From: Cyathus striatus | Taxonomy: Eukaryota > Basidiomycota > Agaricomycetes > Agaricales > Nidulariaceae | Direction: 5' to 3' | DNA length: 64,000 bases | Assembly (NCBI GenBank): GCA_025738555.1 | Contig: JAOVFP010000020.1 | Location: 434,001 to 498,000, forward strand | In this document: piece by piece, positions 1 to 10,215 of the stretch | How the letters are laid out: each line of letters starts with the position of its first letter | Numbering within the stretch: position 1 is the stretch's first letter | Notes under the pieces: model-generated | Told to the model about the DNA's origin: nothing | What the model saw: the letters and a program-made list of their open reading frames with translations, nothing else | Databases searched by the model: none | Translations under genes and position numbers: made by a program

Positions 1-2333
1 GACGGTTGAGAAGATTGTCGAGGTCATAGTTGAGAAGATTGTTGAAGTTCCAGTGGAAAAAATAGTGGAGAAAAGGATTGAAGTTCCTGTTGAAAAGATC
101 GTGGAGGTATTTGTGGACCGGATTGTTGAAAAGAAGGTGGAAGTCCCTGTCGAGAAGATTGTTGAGAAATTCATCGACAGGCCTATCGAAAAGTTGATAG
201 AGAAGATAATTGAAATCCAAGTACCGGCTCCGAAACCAACAGTCTCTGAAATGTCTACTCAGACTGATCCGCCTCCTCCAGCACCGACTCCACTTCCCAC
301 TAATGTCCCAGTGTTCTCGCCAGTCCCCAGGACACCGCCCTCAAGTACAGCCGCAATTCAGACATCTCCTAGTCTCTATCGTGTTGGATCAACAGGTCAA
401 CAGTTCCAGTTCATTCCTCCTCCGCCTCCCTCTTCTTCAGCTTCAAATGGCCTTGTGCTAGCTTCGAGTTCTGGAGCAGCAGGATCTATACCCACACCTA
501 TTTCCGGCGTCTTCCGCGAGCCCAGCGCAACAGTTGGACTTACACGAACCACTGCCTCTGATCGTCGCCAGTCAATCGAGTCCGCTATTTCTTCTGTTAT
601 TCCGGGAGAGGATGCTTCGAACAGATCTCGTGTGTCATCTACAGCTACTGGCTTGCTCGGTGCAGTTGACAAGACGAAACCTCCGATGATGATGCTTCCG
701 CCGCCGCCCAAGGCACCTCCCCCGTCTAACAGTATGCCTCCTCCATCATTCATCCCCGAACGGAAAGCTACAGACGATCGTCCTCCTCCACGACCATCAT
801 CACCCCCTCCACAAGAGCTCATTCAACGCGCTACTACTCCTACATTTGGCTCGGTGCTCAATGTTCCCGGTCGTTTGCACGGTCCAATGTCGCCTTCCCA
901 GACTGGTCTCAAGCAGCCCCCGTCAACCAGCAGCTTCAGATCAGCAGCATACACTCAGCGTAGTTTGGCTTCACCAGGTCCACTGGCTTCATTCCCTCTT
1001 AGAGAACATGACAGAAGGGAATTCTCTACAACATCACTTACTTCTGATAGGAGTGGCATGGCATCTCCACGGTCCTCAATGTCGTCTGACCACGATCACC
1101 ACCCATATAACCAGTCTGGTTTGTCATCGAACAAGACGGCAGACATAACTCCACGTGCCAATGGACAAGCGACAGACCCTGCCGTTATTCATGCAATCAC
1201 ACAGACGATGATTGGAGAGTTCCTTTACAAGTATACTCGCCGCACCATTGGAAAGGGTCATGGCCAATCAAGGCATAAACGCTTTTTCTGGGTACATCCC
1301 TACACGAAGACATTATACTGGAGCTCGCTAGATCCTGGGTCATCCAATGTGTCTGAGTCCAGCGCTAAAAGCGGTAAGTAATATATATACTCATTAGTGC
1401 TCATATTCATTCTAATCATTTTTATGCAGCATACATTGAAGGTGTTCGTTCTGTGCTTGACCCCAACCCCATGCCCCCTGGTCTTTATCAATACAGCGTT
1501 GTCGTTTCCACTCCTCAGAGAGAGATGAAGATCACTGCTCCTACGAAAGAACGGCACGATATATGGCTTAATGTACGTTTCTTACTTCGATGTACTACTT
1601 GCATTTGTATAACTTTTTACAGGCTCTCAAATACTTGTTAGCTCGTCCTAACCCCACCAACCTCATGTCACCAGGCACAGGCAATGATACTATTATGCTT
1701 GAAAGCCCAGCAGCCCCAAACGAACAGACCGATGACGATCGCCGGTCCAGGATGATGTCCAGTCCAAGAAGTCCACGTGGGAACCGCAATGGCGATACAT
1801 GGAACGTCACTCCTCGTGGCCAACGTAGTAGATCACAGCTATCCGTCAAGGGTTCAGTTGGCAAACGTTCAGGCACTCCTGCAGCTGAGTACCTCCGCTG
1901 GAACACCCCCGAGAGTCCCTATAGCCCCACTAAGTCTTTCGTAGACGTTCCAGGGGGTGGAGATGAAGAAGATCTCGATTTTGAGCTTCACGGTGACTCC
2001 CGTTCGGACGAAGGTTTTGAGGGGCTTGAGAATGTCCGTGCTTGCTGTGACGGCCGACATACTGTCGGCCACTCTCATAAACACCATCATCACCATCACG
2101 ATCATAGCACTATAACGCGGCGCACGAGCTCTGATAGCCAGCACCTACATCCCAATCCCGAAATGATGGTTCGTCCGGTGTCCCCTGCGTGGTCATTGCG
2201 GTCACGGACAGGCAGTGCGCGGTCCGGTGAGGGCGGTGGAGGTATCTTCGGTTGGGGCCGTGGAGATGATGGCAAGCTCCGATTCGGTTCTAGGAGGTCA
2301 ACAAAGTCATCCGTCCCCGTTACAGATCAATAA
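1..2333 (+). CDS. NUM1: Num1/ApsA/Mcp5-like cortical anchor protein with PH domain (5' partial)
   Basis: The open frame runs in from the left edge, so the N-terminal part is missing. The visible part starts with about 60 residues of a tandem repeat built on VEVPVEKIVEK, predicted to be charged and extended or coiled. A long Ser/Pro-rich low-complexity linker follows, then a PH domain from about position 1200 to 1660 (GEFLYKYTRR ... KRFFWVHPYTKTLYW ... ERHDIWLNALKYLL). A His-rich and Ser/Arg-rich tail ends at TAA 2331-2333. Two introns are clear: 1374-1429 and 1573-1622; joining them restores SAYIEGVRSVL and WLNALKYLL inside the PH domain. The order of Val/Pro/Glu repeats and then a C-terminal PH domain is that of Num1 (yeast), ApsA (Aspergillus) and Mcp5 (fission yeast). 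Those proteins bind plasma-membrane PI(4,5)P2 and anchor dynein or mitochondria at the cortex. The role here is inferred from the family. Confidence 0.87.
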
Positions 2334-2673
2334 TACTTTTAAGATCTTATGGGCTTTCCGTTTCTTGTATTGTGTGTGCGCTTTTTAGGATTTGGTTTAG
2401 TTTTCATCTTATTCTTCTCTTTCGTCTTCTCAATTCTGTGCTCATCCTTATGCATGCTATGCTCCTTGCTAATGAACATTCATCGTATATTACCCTTCCC
2501 TTCCTTCGTTTTTTTCCCTATCATATGCCTATTTCAACACTCTTTATTGCCATCCGCTTCTTTGTATGAAATTACACATATCTTGTGCTATTATCACGCT
2601 GAATACCATTCGTTTACCATACAATGTCTCTCACATCACTCGATATTAGGCAAAATATATTATTCTATAGATG

Positions 2674-5600
2674 TCACTTCATGTCATTTATATCTACTGG
2701 CTTTAAGGAGCGAGAATCGAAGTTACCAGGGCGTACTGCCGCCGCGGAAACTACTTCCCCCGCCAAATGATCCTCCATTCGAGAGCTGTGAGAATCATCA
2801 ATCAGAAGACGCACTCGGTCTCGCATGAAATATATACGAACCACGCTCGATATATGTCTATGCACTGTGGCTAAGTCTACCTCAACGCAGTTGGCCAATG
2901 TTTCTTTAAATGAACAAAAAAACGGTAACGCACAATTTGTGTATGACATCGCCCCATTATTCTCGTCCTCCACTAGCATATCACTAAATTCAATCTCTAA
3001 ACCATCCATATCCTGCCTTACTATACTGATAGGGCTTCGATGCCCTCGCTCAGCGAAACGGTGGGAGATGATATTCCTAACTTGTGTCGAGAAAACGGTG
3101 GGTATGGTGGGCAGCTCGTGCTAACATGAAAGTACAGGGATAAGGAAATGTGAGACAAGAAAATAAACGTAGACACACTATATTCTTTCCGATGTTTTGT
3201 ATGTCATCTACCTCGAAGAGATCTTGCAATAATTGCGGTGATGCGCTATTCGATACCCAGAAGATCATCCATTCTCCATTATCTGTTCAACGATTCAACC
3301 AGGCCTCAGGTTAACTTTCCGCCTCACCTGTCCCTATTCGCAGCTGCAATAGACTCACCGATGAGGTATATACCTCCAGGCTCCATAAACCAATAACTGC
3401 TCCTCACACAACTAGGGTAGATGACTTTGCGATAAATGTTCCCGTCAGGATAGGTTACCTCTATCGGGACAGCAGCGTTGTCTTCCAAGTCATGTAAGGG
3501 CAAAAGTTGAGGATAGAGAAAATGGATAAGGGCCCGCGGGGTTAGAGATTTAATACGATGAATAAAGATGTTCCGAACATCCAGTGATACGGATGATGCT
3601 ACGGAGTCTTGTAAGTACTATAAACAGCTATTGATAGAAAACGGCCGGCACCTTTGAGCGGCTTGGATTTCTGAAGGGCCAGTGTGAATGCCGGGAGGGA
3701 GCGGAATGCTTCAGGGATGATCAACTATATCCGTTGTGTTAACCTTGAATACGCATGAGAAAGATTACCAGTATACCTCTGACGGTTTTGCAGAAGCAGC
3801 ACAGTTTGTCCTGTACCCAAGTAGCACCTGGGCACATTTCTCCGTGAGATGTTCTCGTATAGAGGACATCTTCTGATGCTTCATGTTCTCCATAGCTATT
3901 CGTGATATATTAGTTTTTCTCGATATTAACACAAACGAAAAGCTACCAAAACAGAGAAAGGAAGTAAACGGAGATTTTCAAAGATTCTCACCTTCCTTAG
4001 CTAATCCGCTTATAAGTGCCTCCATATCACCATACTGGAACACACTCCCCACCAACTCCACCACATTCATTGCAAGATTGCACACTCTCACTCTCCGTTC
4101 ACCTGTCTCTGTCGTATGTAATACCGCAGCCTGGATATATGCGTACTCCCGCGGGGATAGTTTTCCGATGTGATCTAAAGTGACGGAAATACTTTTATCA
4201 GCATCTAGGGAGGCGACGAGGTATTCAGAGAGTGGGCGAGGATATAGAAGGCCGTGGTGTGCTATCGTTCGAAGGCCTACACACCGAGCTCGTAAGTAAG
4301 CGAAAAGCGGAAGAAAAGGAAGTGAACGAAACGAACCATTCGAGCATCGAACTTTTAAACTGCAATTGAACCCCTTCCACCTCATCAACACTCGCCCTAA
4401 CTCACTTCTTACCGCAGATCCCTCCCTGTGTTCATCAAACCTGGGGTGCCAAAACACACTTCCCCCGCTCTTTTCGCTCACTACACTAATACTCGCGACG
4501 TCGACATATTTCAAAGGAGCAAGCCACATTGATACGCCTACGCCATGAAGGGCACATTCCTCGCCTGTGAGTATCCATCCGGCTTCACGCTGTGTGAACA
4601 ATTTGTATTCCGAGGAAGTGTTGACCAATTCTGTTTCGGAGGGAGGAGTGGGTGAGAGCGCTCCGAGTCCAATGGTGGGAATGGTACTATGGAAGAGTAG
4701 GATGTGGCCTGCTGTTGATGCCTACGATTGAATGCATTAGCCACGTAAGTCAGAGCAAAAAGTAAGAGAGTAATGTAATAATCACTGACCAGCGCGGATA
4801 ATCCAGCGCGTAAGGCCGATCCAAGTGCGTTTCCTGAAATTGTGGTTTGCCAGAAACGTTGCGGGATTGAGGACAGGAGTGATCGGATTGAGGATCTGAT
4901 GGGACGCGTCAAGTCATATTCTACCAAACCCAGTTAACAGGAAATGCACTTCTTCTCTATCGGATTAACAAACAGCCCTTCATTAATAGGAGCAAACGGT
5001 TCTTCGAGATCAGCGACCACAAGCATTCGTGGGGTTTCAGAGTCTTTCTATCCCAAACCAGGTCCCGATCAGCACGACATTATCAAGAGAACATGAGTAA
5101 AAAGAAAACAAACCGCACAGAAAGATCATAGAAATGTATGGTTGAATCAACAGTTACAAAGCCCACTTTGACTCCTTCTGCTAATGTTACGGATTCTTCA
5201 CCACAGAGCACCTCAGATATAGAGGAACACATGCTTTGCAACCACCCCGAGCTTACCGCGTCCATTGAGACATCAAGCATAAATAAGTACCTCAATGGCT
5301 CTGGTTTCTTGTTCCCAGTTGGGTGATTACGAGAGAAGAAAGACGGTGTGAGCTGTACAGGAGGATGTTGTGCCCAGTATGTGGGACAAGAAGTGACATT
5401 GAAATCTATCGTTCCTTTGTTCAGTTCTGGACGTTCAGTATGATCGAGCCGCACTCGTGTCGCATCAAGGTTGCTAAAGTAGTGCGAGGGAACTAATAGC
5501 GGTTTAAGCCGTGAAGTGCAGCCATGAGCCAGGATGCACACCTTCAGTTTCATGTTTACACAAATTGCATTTAAACCTCACTCCTCCACCCACCCATCTT

Positions 5601-6126
5601 ACCCACGGATTAATGTATGCGTTACATCTGGCACAGCGCGGTGGACCTTCTTCGCCGAAGTCAACAACAGGTACTGGTTCTTCCCTGGGATCGAGTTCTG
5701 CAAAGGGTTGTATGATAGCGTAGATAGGCACACCGCTGTCGTTGGCTACTCGAGAGGTGCTGGGCATGTTCCATGTTGACATGCGAATGAACTTTGGTGA
5801 GGAATTGCCTGTTGGTATGTTAGCGAGGGAACATGAGTACAGGGCGTAGAAGGGAAACCTTGATCGAGAGCGACAAATTCAGAAGTACACAACGGTGCAT
5901 GTGACCCTGGCAGTGTGTGGAATATCTTCGTCTCCCACTCTGCTTTATCGCTCTCCATAGCTTCAATGGGTGAAGGAATTTGAGTAGGGTCGACGGCTGG
6001 TCGTAGGCCTGGATTGATGCACTATGAGCAAGGAAAGACAAAGGAAAGATACGGGTAAGACGAGGAAGGACCTTTGAAGCGAAGGCCTGCGGAGTGCGGC
6101 GGTTGAGGTATGTGGGTTTGAGACAT
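2674..6126 (-). CDS. SEC24: COPII coat subunit Sec24
   Basis: The start chosen is ATG at 6126, giving [18 protein letters not shown]; the first intron is 6071 downwards. Domains follow the Sec23/24 order. A zinc ribbon ([11 protein letters not shown] ... CNLCKHETE) lies near 5520-5640. The trunk ([41 protein letters not shown]) is at about 4800-5500. The beta-sandwich contains [10 protein letters not shown], and [14 protein letters not shown] appears after removing intron 4277-4336. The helical part contains [17 protein letters not shown]. The gelsolin-like end contains [18 protein letters not shown] and, after splicing, [18 protein letters not shown]. Introns include 5809-5858, 5048-5118 and 4896-4949. 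Sec24 is the cargo-binding partner of Sec23 in the coat of ER-to-Golgi vesicles. The estimated length is about 950 residues, close to yeast Sec24, but the N-terminal Pro/Gln-rich extension seen in many Sec24s is nearly absent. The last ~45 residues (to 2674) have no family match I know, and an unseen intron could change them. Confidence 0.93.
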
Positions 6127-6879
6127 TGTGCAATGTAAGGAACGATGAAGTCGAGGATGCGATGAGGTCTTGTTTCTCAAGACTCACTGTACAGTGCAGC
6201 TTGGCCAACGACGCGACCGACCGCATCAATGCTATTTGTTATTAGCTTTGGATATAAACAAATAACTTAACTATTCTGTGGACCACATCCGTATTTAGCG
6301 TCGCACTAACAACCTGACCAGGCCAGAATCTGGTAGAATGGAAATACTTACTGAAACTTATCAAGGATATAAGTGATGAAGCTTGAAGCTGTGGCCTTAC
6401 TAGTGGTTTCGTGAACATGAATTGTCTGCAAGACGGTCTGATGACGCTGGGGGCCACGCGTCCGTTTCCTCTCCATGTACACACCATGCCGCTTACACCT
6501 ATACAAAGTACCCGTCCAGCTAGGAAATTATATAGTTCAGGCGTAAGCAAAACAAGGTTCCGACATCCACGCACGGAGACACCCATTACTGTGGATCTTC
6601 CACCTACCATTCCTAGCCAAACCTACACGCTTCCTCCAAGATATACCAGCATTAAATCCAGATTTAGCTCTACGTTTCGGAGCCGCGGAGGGAGGGGAAA
6701 GTTATTAATTCTTTCTTCTACCATCCTCGTTGCAAAGCACGCTTGCAGGGGCCCTGGGTGCCCGCGTTAATAATCTACCCTCTACAAAGTTCTTGGAAAA
6801 ATAAGAATGGGATCTGAGAATAGCATAGCAAGGCACACGAGTTGGAGTCGTTAAACGATATTGTTAGCATCGGGAGGTG
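6127..6879. other. Upstream region of SEC24, no supported gene
   Basis: This is the spacer between the SEC24 start and the transposon. Open frames of about 90-120 codons occur on both strands (6411-6770 plus, 6242-6610 minus), but I recognise no motif in them. A further 5' exon of SEC24 could lie here, because the predicted Sec24 N-terminus is short. Confidence 0.45.
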
Positions 6880-6936
6880 ATGTACATAGGACCCCTGGTA
6901 ATCCCTATAACAGTTAGATCCTCAAGAATTTTTTTT

Positions 6937-7019
6937 TGTCCGGACTGTCATGAACAAAATTTTGAAATTTTGTCCGGAGAGCATCTAGGTTCGCCCGCTG
7001 GGGTCAGAATTTGTCCGGA
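6937..7019 (+). repeat. Left subterminal TGTCCGGA repeats (3 copies)
   Basis: TGTCCGGA occurs at 6937-6944, 6971-6978 and 7012-7019, within 130 bp of the left end of the transposon. Subterminal short repeats of this kind are typical transposase-binding sites in hAT-like and related elements; binding here is inferred. Confidence 0.8.
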
Positions 7020-7722
7020 TTGAGTGTTCTAAGTTCCAAAAATCGGTATTTTCGATTTTTTTCTCTGACTCTGCGAAAGAAAGCTTCTAGAAGACATAAA
7101 CTAGCAATACATGTATATTAGAATGAAGTAGAAACACTGTCTTCGTCAATGATAATAATTGTATTGCCGTTCATGATGCTGGCTAGGTAACCTGATATGG
7201 ATCCTAAGTGGGGTCTGGGTGCTCTATGGAAGTAAAAGGTTGTCAGTGATAATAATTAGAGCACAAATTGACAATGTAGCGAGTGAATATTACCAATATA
7301 AAAAAGAATGAAATGATAGAGATGTAGAGTAGATTGTGTAGATTGGCCATGAGAAGCAGGATAACTATTGGTTTAATTGCTCCAGAACATATACAACAGT
7401 ATATATAGTAGAATAACACAAAATAAGGCCGAACATGAGTACTGCATGACAGAGGTAAGGGTCATCCTTGGTGAAAGAATGGAGAGTAAATGAATGTAGC
7501 AAAAACACGAAGACGAGGAATGATTAAAATGACTGGAAAAATTAAAAGTTCAAAGTCTTGTCTAGTTGTTGGACAGTCATAGGTAAGTAATTGCCGTATC
7601 CAAGCCTATCCAAGCTCAGATTGTGCTGCGGCCGCGTTGGTTGGCTATGCAAGAAATATGTCTTTGAGTCGGGTGGCTCGCGGAGATGAGTGAACTATCA
7701 GTACGGTGCTCGTTCAGGTATA

Positions 7723-8002
7723 TACTGGACCATTTCGACCAAGTGTTCAGTCACGCGTCACGCCGGGCCTTTGAACAGAACACTTGAGCGCATTTGTCAC
7801 GCTTCACAGGCTGTCATGAACAGCAGTTTGAGAGAAATACGGCGCTTACTTAGCCAAAAAATTTCGCCCGTGCCGGGCGTCTGTAAGGGTATGAACAGTT
7901 CCACCCTATGTCACGCATCAGTTTCGGGCTTGAACACTTGCCCAAGCCGAATTTTTCGTCACGCTCTCTCGAGCATGAACAAGTGGTCGAAATGGTCCAG
8001 TA
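7723..8002. mobile_element. 276-bp MITE nested in the larger transposon, TA target site
   Basis: The element 7725-8000 is flanked by TA on both sides (7723-7724 and 8001-8002). Its inverted ends share CTGGACCATTTCGACCA exactly (7725-7741 against the complement of 7984-8000) and continue with near-matching AGTGTTCA / CTTGTTCA. A TA duplication and short TIRs suggest a Tc1/mariner-type non-autonomous element. It must have inserted after, or moved together with, the outer 1.45-kb transposon. It has no coding capacity. Confidence 0.72.
7750..7981 (+). repeat. Four degenerate ~27-bp direct repeats inside the nested MITE
   Basis: Each copy starts with GTCACGC and ends with TGAACA: 7750-7777, 7796-7822, 7910-7936 and 7958-7981. 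The middle (11-15 nt) is variable. They lie as two pairs, one pair next to each TIR. Confidence 0.65.
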
Positions 8003-8161
8003 ATATGGGAACATCGGTCGCAGTGGGATTCAGTGATTGCAGAAAGCGACAGATCAACGTTGATGTTGAACGCTGAGCAACAGGTGCAGTCAACAGACAT
8101 CAAGGGAATCAGTAAAAACTATCTAAGCATTGGTGATGTCATTGGTCAGCCGCTTGGTATT

Positions 8162-8301
8162 TGTCCGGACAGGGATCTTACATCTGAAATTTTTGACCGT
8201 CGATGTCCGGATAGGTGAACAGAGTTTGGCGGTTTTTAGCCCCCAAAAATGTCCGGATTGCGACAAAGTTCTGGGGCCTTTGGCCCCGATTTGTGTCCGG
8301 A
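8162..8301 (+). repeat. Right subterminal TGTCCGGA repeats (4 copies)
   Basis: TGTCCGGA occurs at 8162-8169, 8204-8211, 8250-8257 and 8294-8301. The copies have the same orientation on the plus strand as those at the left end, although the core TCCGGA is its own complement. Confidence 0.8.
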
Positions 8302-8346
8302 TTGGCGACTAAGTGTAATAGGGATTGCCAGGGGTCCTATGTACAT

Positions 8347-10215
8347 GCGGGCGCGGGTGCAGAATCATGATACTATGAGAGAACCATTCTGTTCTAGTGG
8401 TTTGCGTATGTAAGATTTTCCACCAAGGGCCATACGGTGGTGCACATTTTTGGAGGACGACCATTCAAATCTCCATTCCTTGAAATCCTTCTGCATTCGC
8501 GGCAGTTGTCACGCTATATTAATTGATTTACCGTCTCAATCCATCCCACTTCAATAAAAGAAAGGCACCGGGAAAAGTGAAGGAAACGCGATTTTTGTTT
8601 TTGTTTTTGTTTTCTCCAGGAGCACGGCGCATTTCCAAAAACCGAGGAAGGACGTTCACACCGAATTTACCTTTCTATGAGAACAAGGAACTGGTGAGAA
8701 ATGGAATGCTCCCTCGACACCGACGGCCGTACATATTTGTCTAGATTGCGGGGGAGAGTATAGAAGAGTGGAGTGAAGAGATCGTGCCAGGGACTTCATG
8801 GTAATTATCTACACTTGCTTCACTCGGAAATGAAATAGTTTGTTTCCGGTACTCCGAAAGTACGAAACTAGCCGGAGAATTTGAACGAAAGCCACGATGT
8901 CAAATCGGAGAAGGCAGAACATTCAATTGCACAGACGCGGAGACGTCTAACACGAGTGGGAACATCTCGTTACCCAACGTTACCGTTCCATTCTAAAAAC
9001 CAAGTAAGGAGACCGGATGAACGTACCGAAGGACATTATTGATTGCACCCAGCAGCTTGAGCGTGGGAACTGAGTTCCAGCTTCAATTCCGCGATGTAGT
9101 CTTGTACGGTAAAATCCGACGAAAGTCCTCCAACTCCGTTATTTACCATCTTCCTGTAAATCAAATAAACACGCCACCCCCTGACCATGCTGTCTACCAA
9201 GTTCGCTGAGAACATCAACTTCTCCCTTCCCGTCAATTGATCGCCACTCTCAAGCCTACATTACCTTTTCACACCCAATCACGAAGCGGAGAACGGGGAA
9301 GAATAAAAGGAGCTATTTATACAGCAGCCAGCTCAGATGGCGACTAGGTACTTAGATACACAGGGTACTACTTGGGGCAAAAAGACAGGGTAAAGAGAGG
9401 GATATAAAACAGTAGGTGATTATCGAGGCGGAACATAGGAAAAATTTTTGAACAAGAGAGAAGAAAAAGAAAGCAATGCGATGGGAATATATGAAGAAAG
9501 CGTTATCAATGAAAAGGAAAACTGATTTTATATAGAAAGGAGTGTCGTTAAGCGAGAGGATAGCAGCAGAGGAAACCAAAACTGAGCACTTGAACACGGA
9601 ACACCGAAATCCAACAGAAGGAAGGAAAACGGAAGAGAAGAGAGCGCGTACGCCTCCACAAATACACAAAGCAATCAATCAACAAACTGAATGACGAAGG
9701 ATGAATTATGGAAATATAATTCTGAGGATAGGCAGGGGGGAGGGTATTTTGATGGCGAGTAGTGGTTTGTACTCGATATTTGGGGCGTTTGTACATTTTA
9801 TGCCAGATCTTGGAAATCTTCTTCACCTGCCACAGATATATCATGGTCTCCTTCCTCCATCTTCAATATACACAAGGGGAGGTTGTGGTTTGCGTTCTTG
9901 CCACGAGGAGCTCTGTACGACGCAGCACACACGTGGGACATGTCACTGCAGAGGGAAGGTGATGGACGAGTCAGATGAGAAATAGGGAGGGGTTTTGCTG
10001 CGTGTTTTGGCGGTGCATCTGTGTGCGTGGTGCGTTGTATGTAGGGGAGGATTTTATGTTTGCCTACATTCATCCCCTCCTCAATATGCGCCCCTCCCCA
10101 CTCCCTTTCATTATTCCTCCCGCCCCAGCTTCTACTGCCCCTCCCCGTTCATCTTCAAAGTTTTTAGGTTCACACAACATAGAACCGCTGATGCCACTTT
10201 CCCTCCACTGCACCT
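8347..10215. other. Intergenic region between the transposon and the phosphodiesterase gene
   Basis: No gene can be supported here. It holds the 3' flank of the phosphodiesterase gene. Short open frames (for example minus 9036-9236 ending DYIAELKLELSSHAQAAG, and frames at 9350-9985) have no recognisable domain. A small spliced gene around 9030-9300 cannot be excluded. Confidence 0.4.

Larger units (their letters stand above)
6880..8346. mobile_element. Non-autonomous DNA transposon, 8-bp TSD (hAT- or KDZ-like)
   Basis: The element spans 6888-8338 (1451 bp). It is flanked on both sides by the 8-bp duplication ATGTACAT (6880-6887 and 8339-8346), which is itself a palindrome. Terminal inverted repeats of 23 bp begin AGGACCCCTGG and match at 21 of 23 positions (6888-6910 against the complement of 8316-8338). 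Inside each end are copies of TGTCCGGA. No transposase frame is present; the longest open frame is 128 codons and shows no motif. An 8-bp target duplication is known for hAT and for the KDZ elements common in Agaricomycetes. The TIR alone does not decide between them. A smaller MITE is nested at 7725-8000. Confidence 0.88.

Noticed and set aside
397..822. Gly-rich minus-strand frame of 141 codons.
   Set aside because: Shadow of the Pro/Ser-rich coding strand of the NUM1-like gene.
2349..2828. A 159-codon plus-strand hydrophobic frame after the NUM1-like gene.
   Set aside because: It is T-rich 3' flank overlapping the SEC24 C-terminal exon on the other strand; hydrophobicity follows from T-runs.
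4896..4950. A 29-nt intron in SEC24 suggested by the nearest TAG acceptor.
   Set aside because: It gives a stop; the acceptor CATCAG further on gives a normal 54-nt intron and the expected [17 protein letters not shown].
7690..8076. 128-codon plus frame inside the transposon as a possible transposase.
   Set aside because: It runs through the nested MITE and its repeats and shows no DDE, BED or other transposase motif.
9036..9236. Small minus-strand frame as a gene of its own.
   Set aside because: 66 codons, no recognised motif, no clear partner exons; kept only as a possibility in the spacer note.
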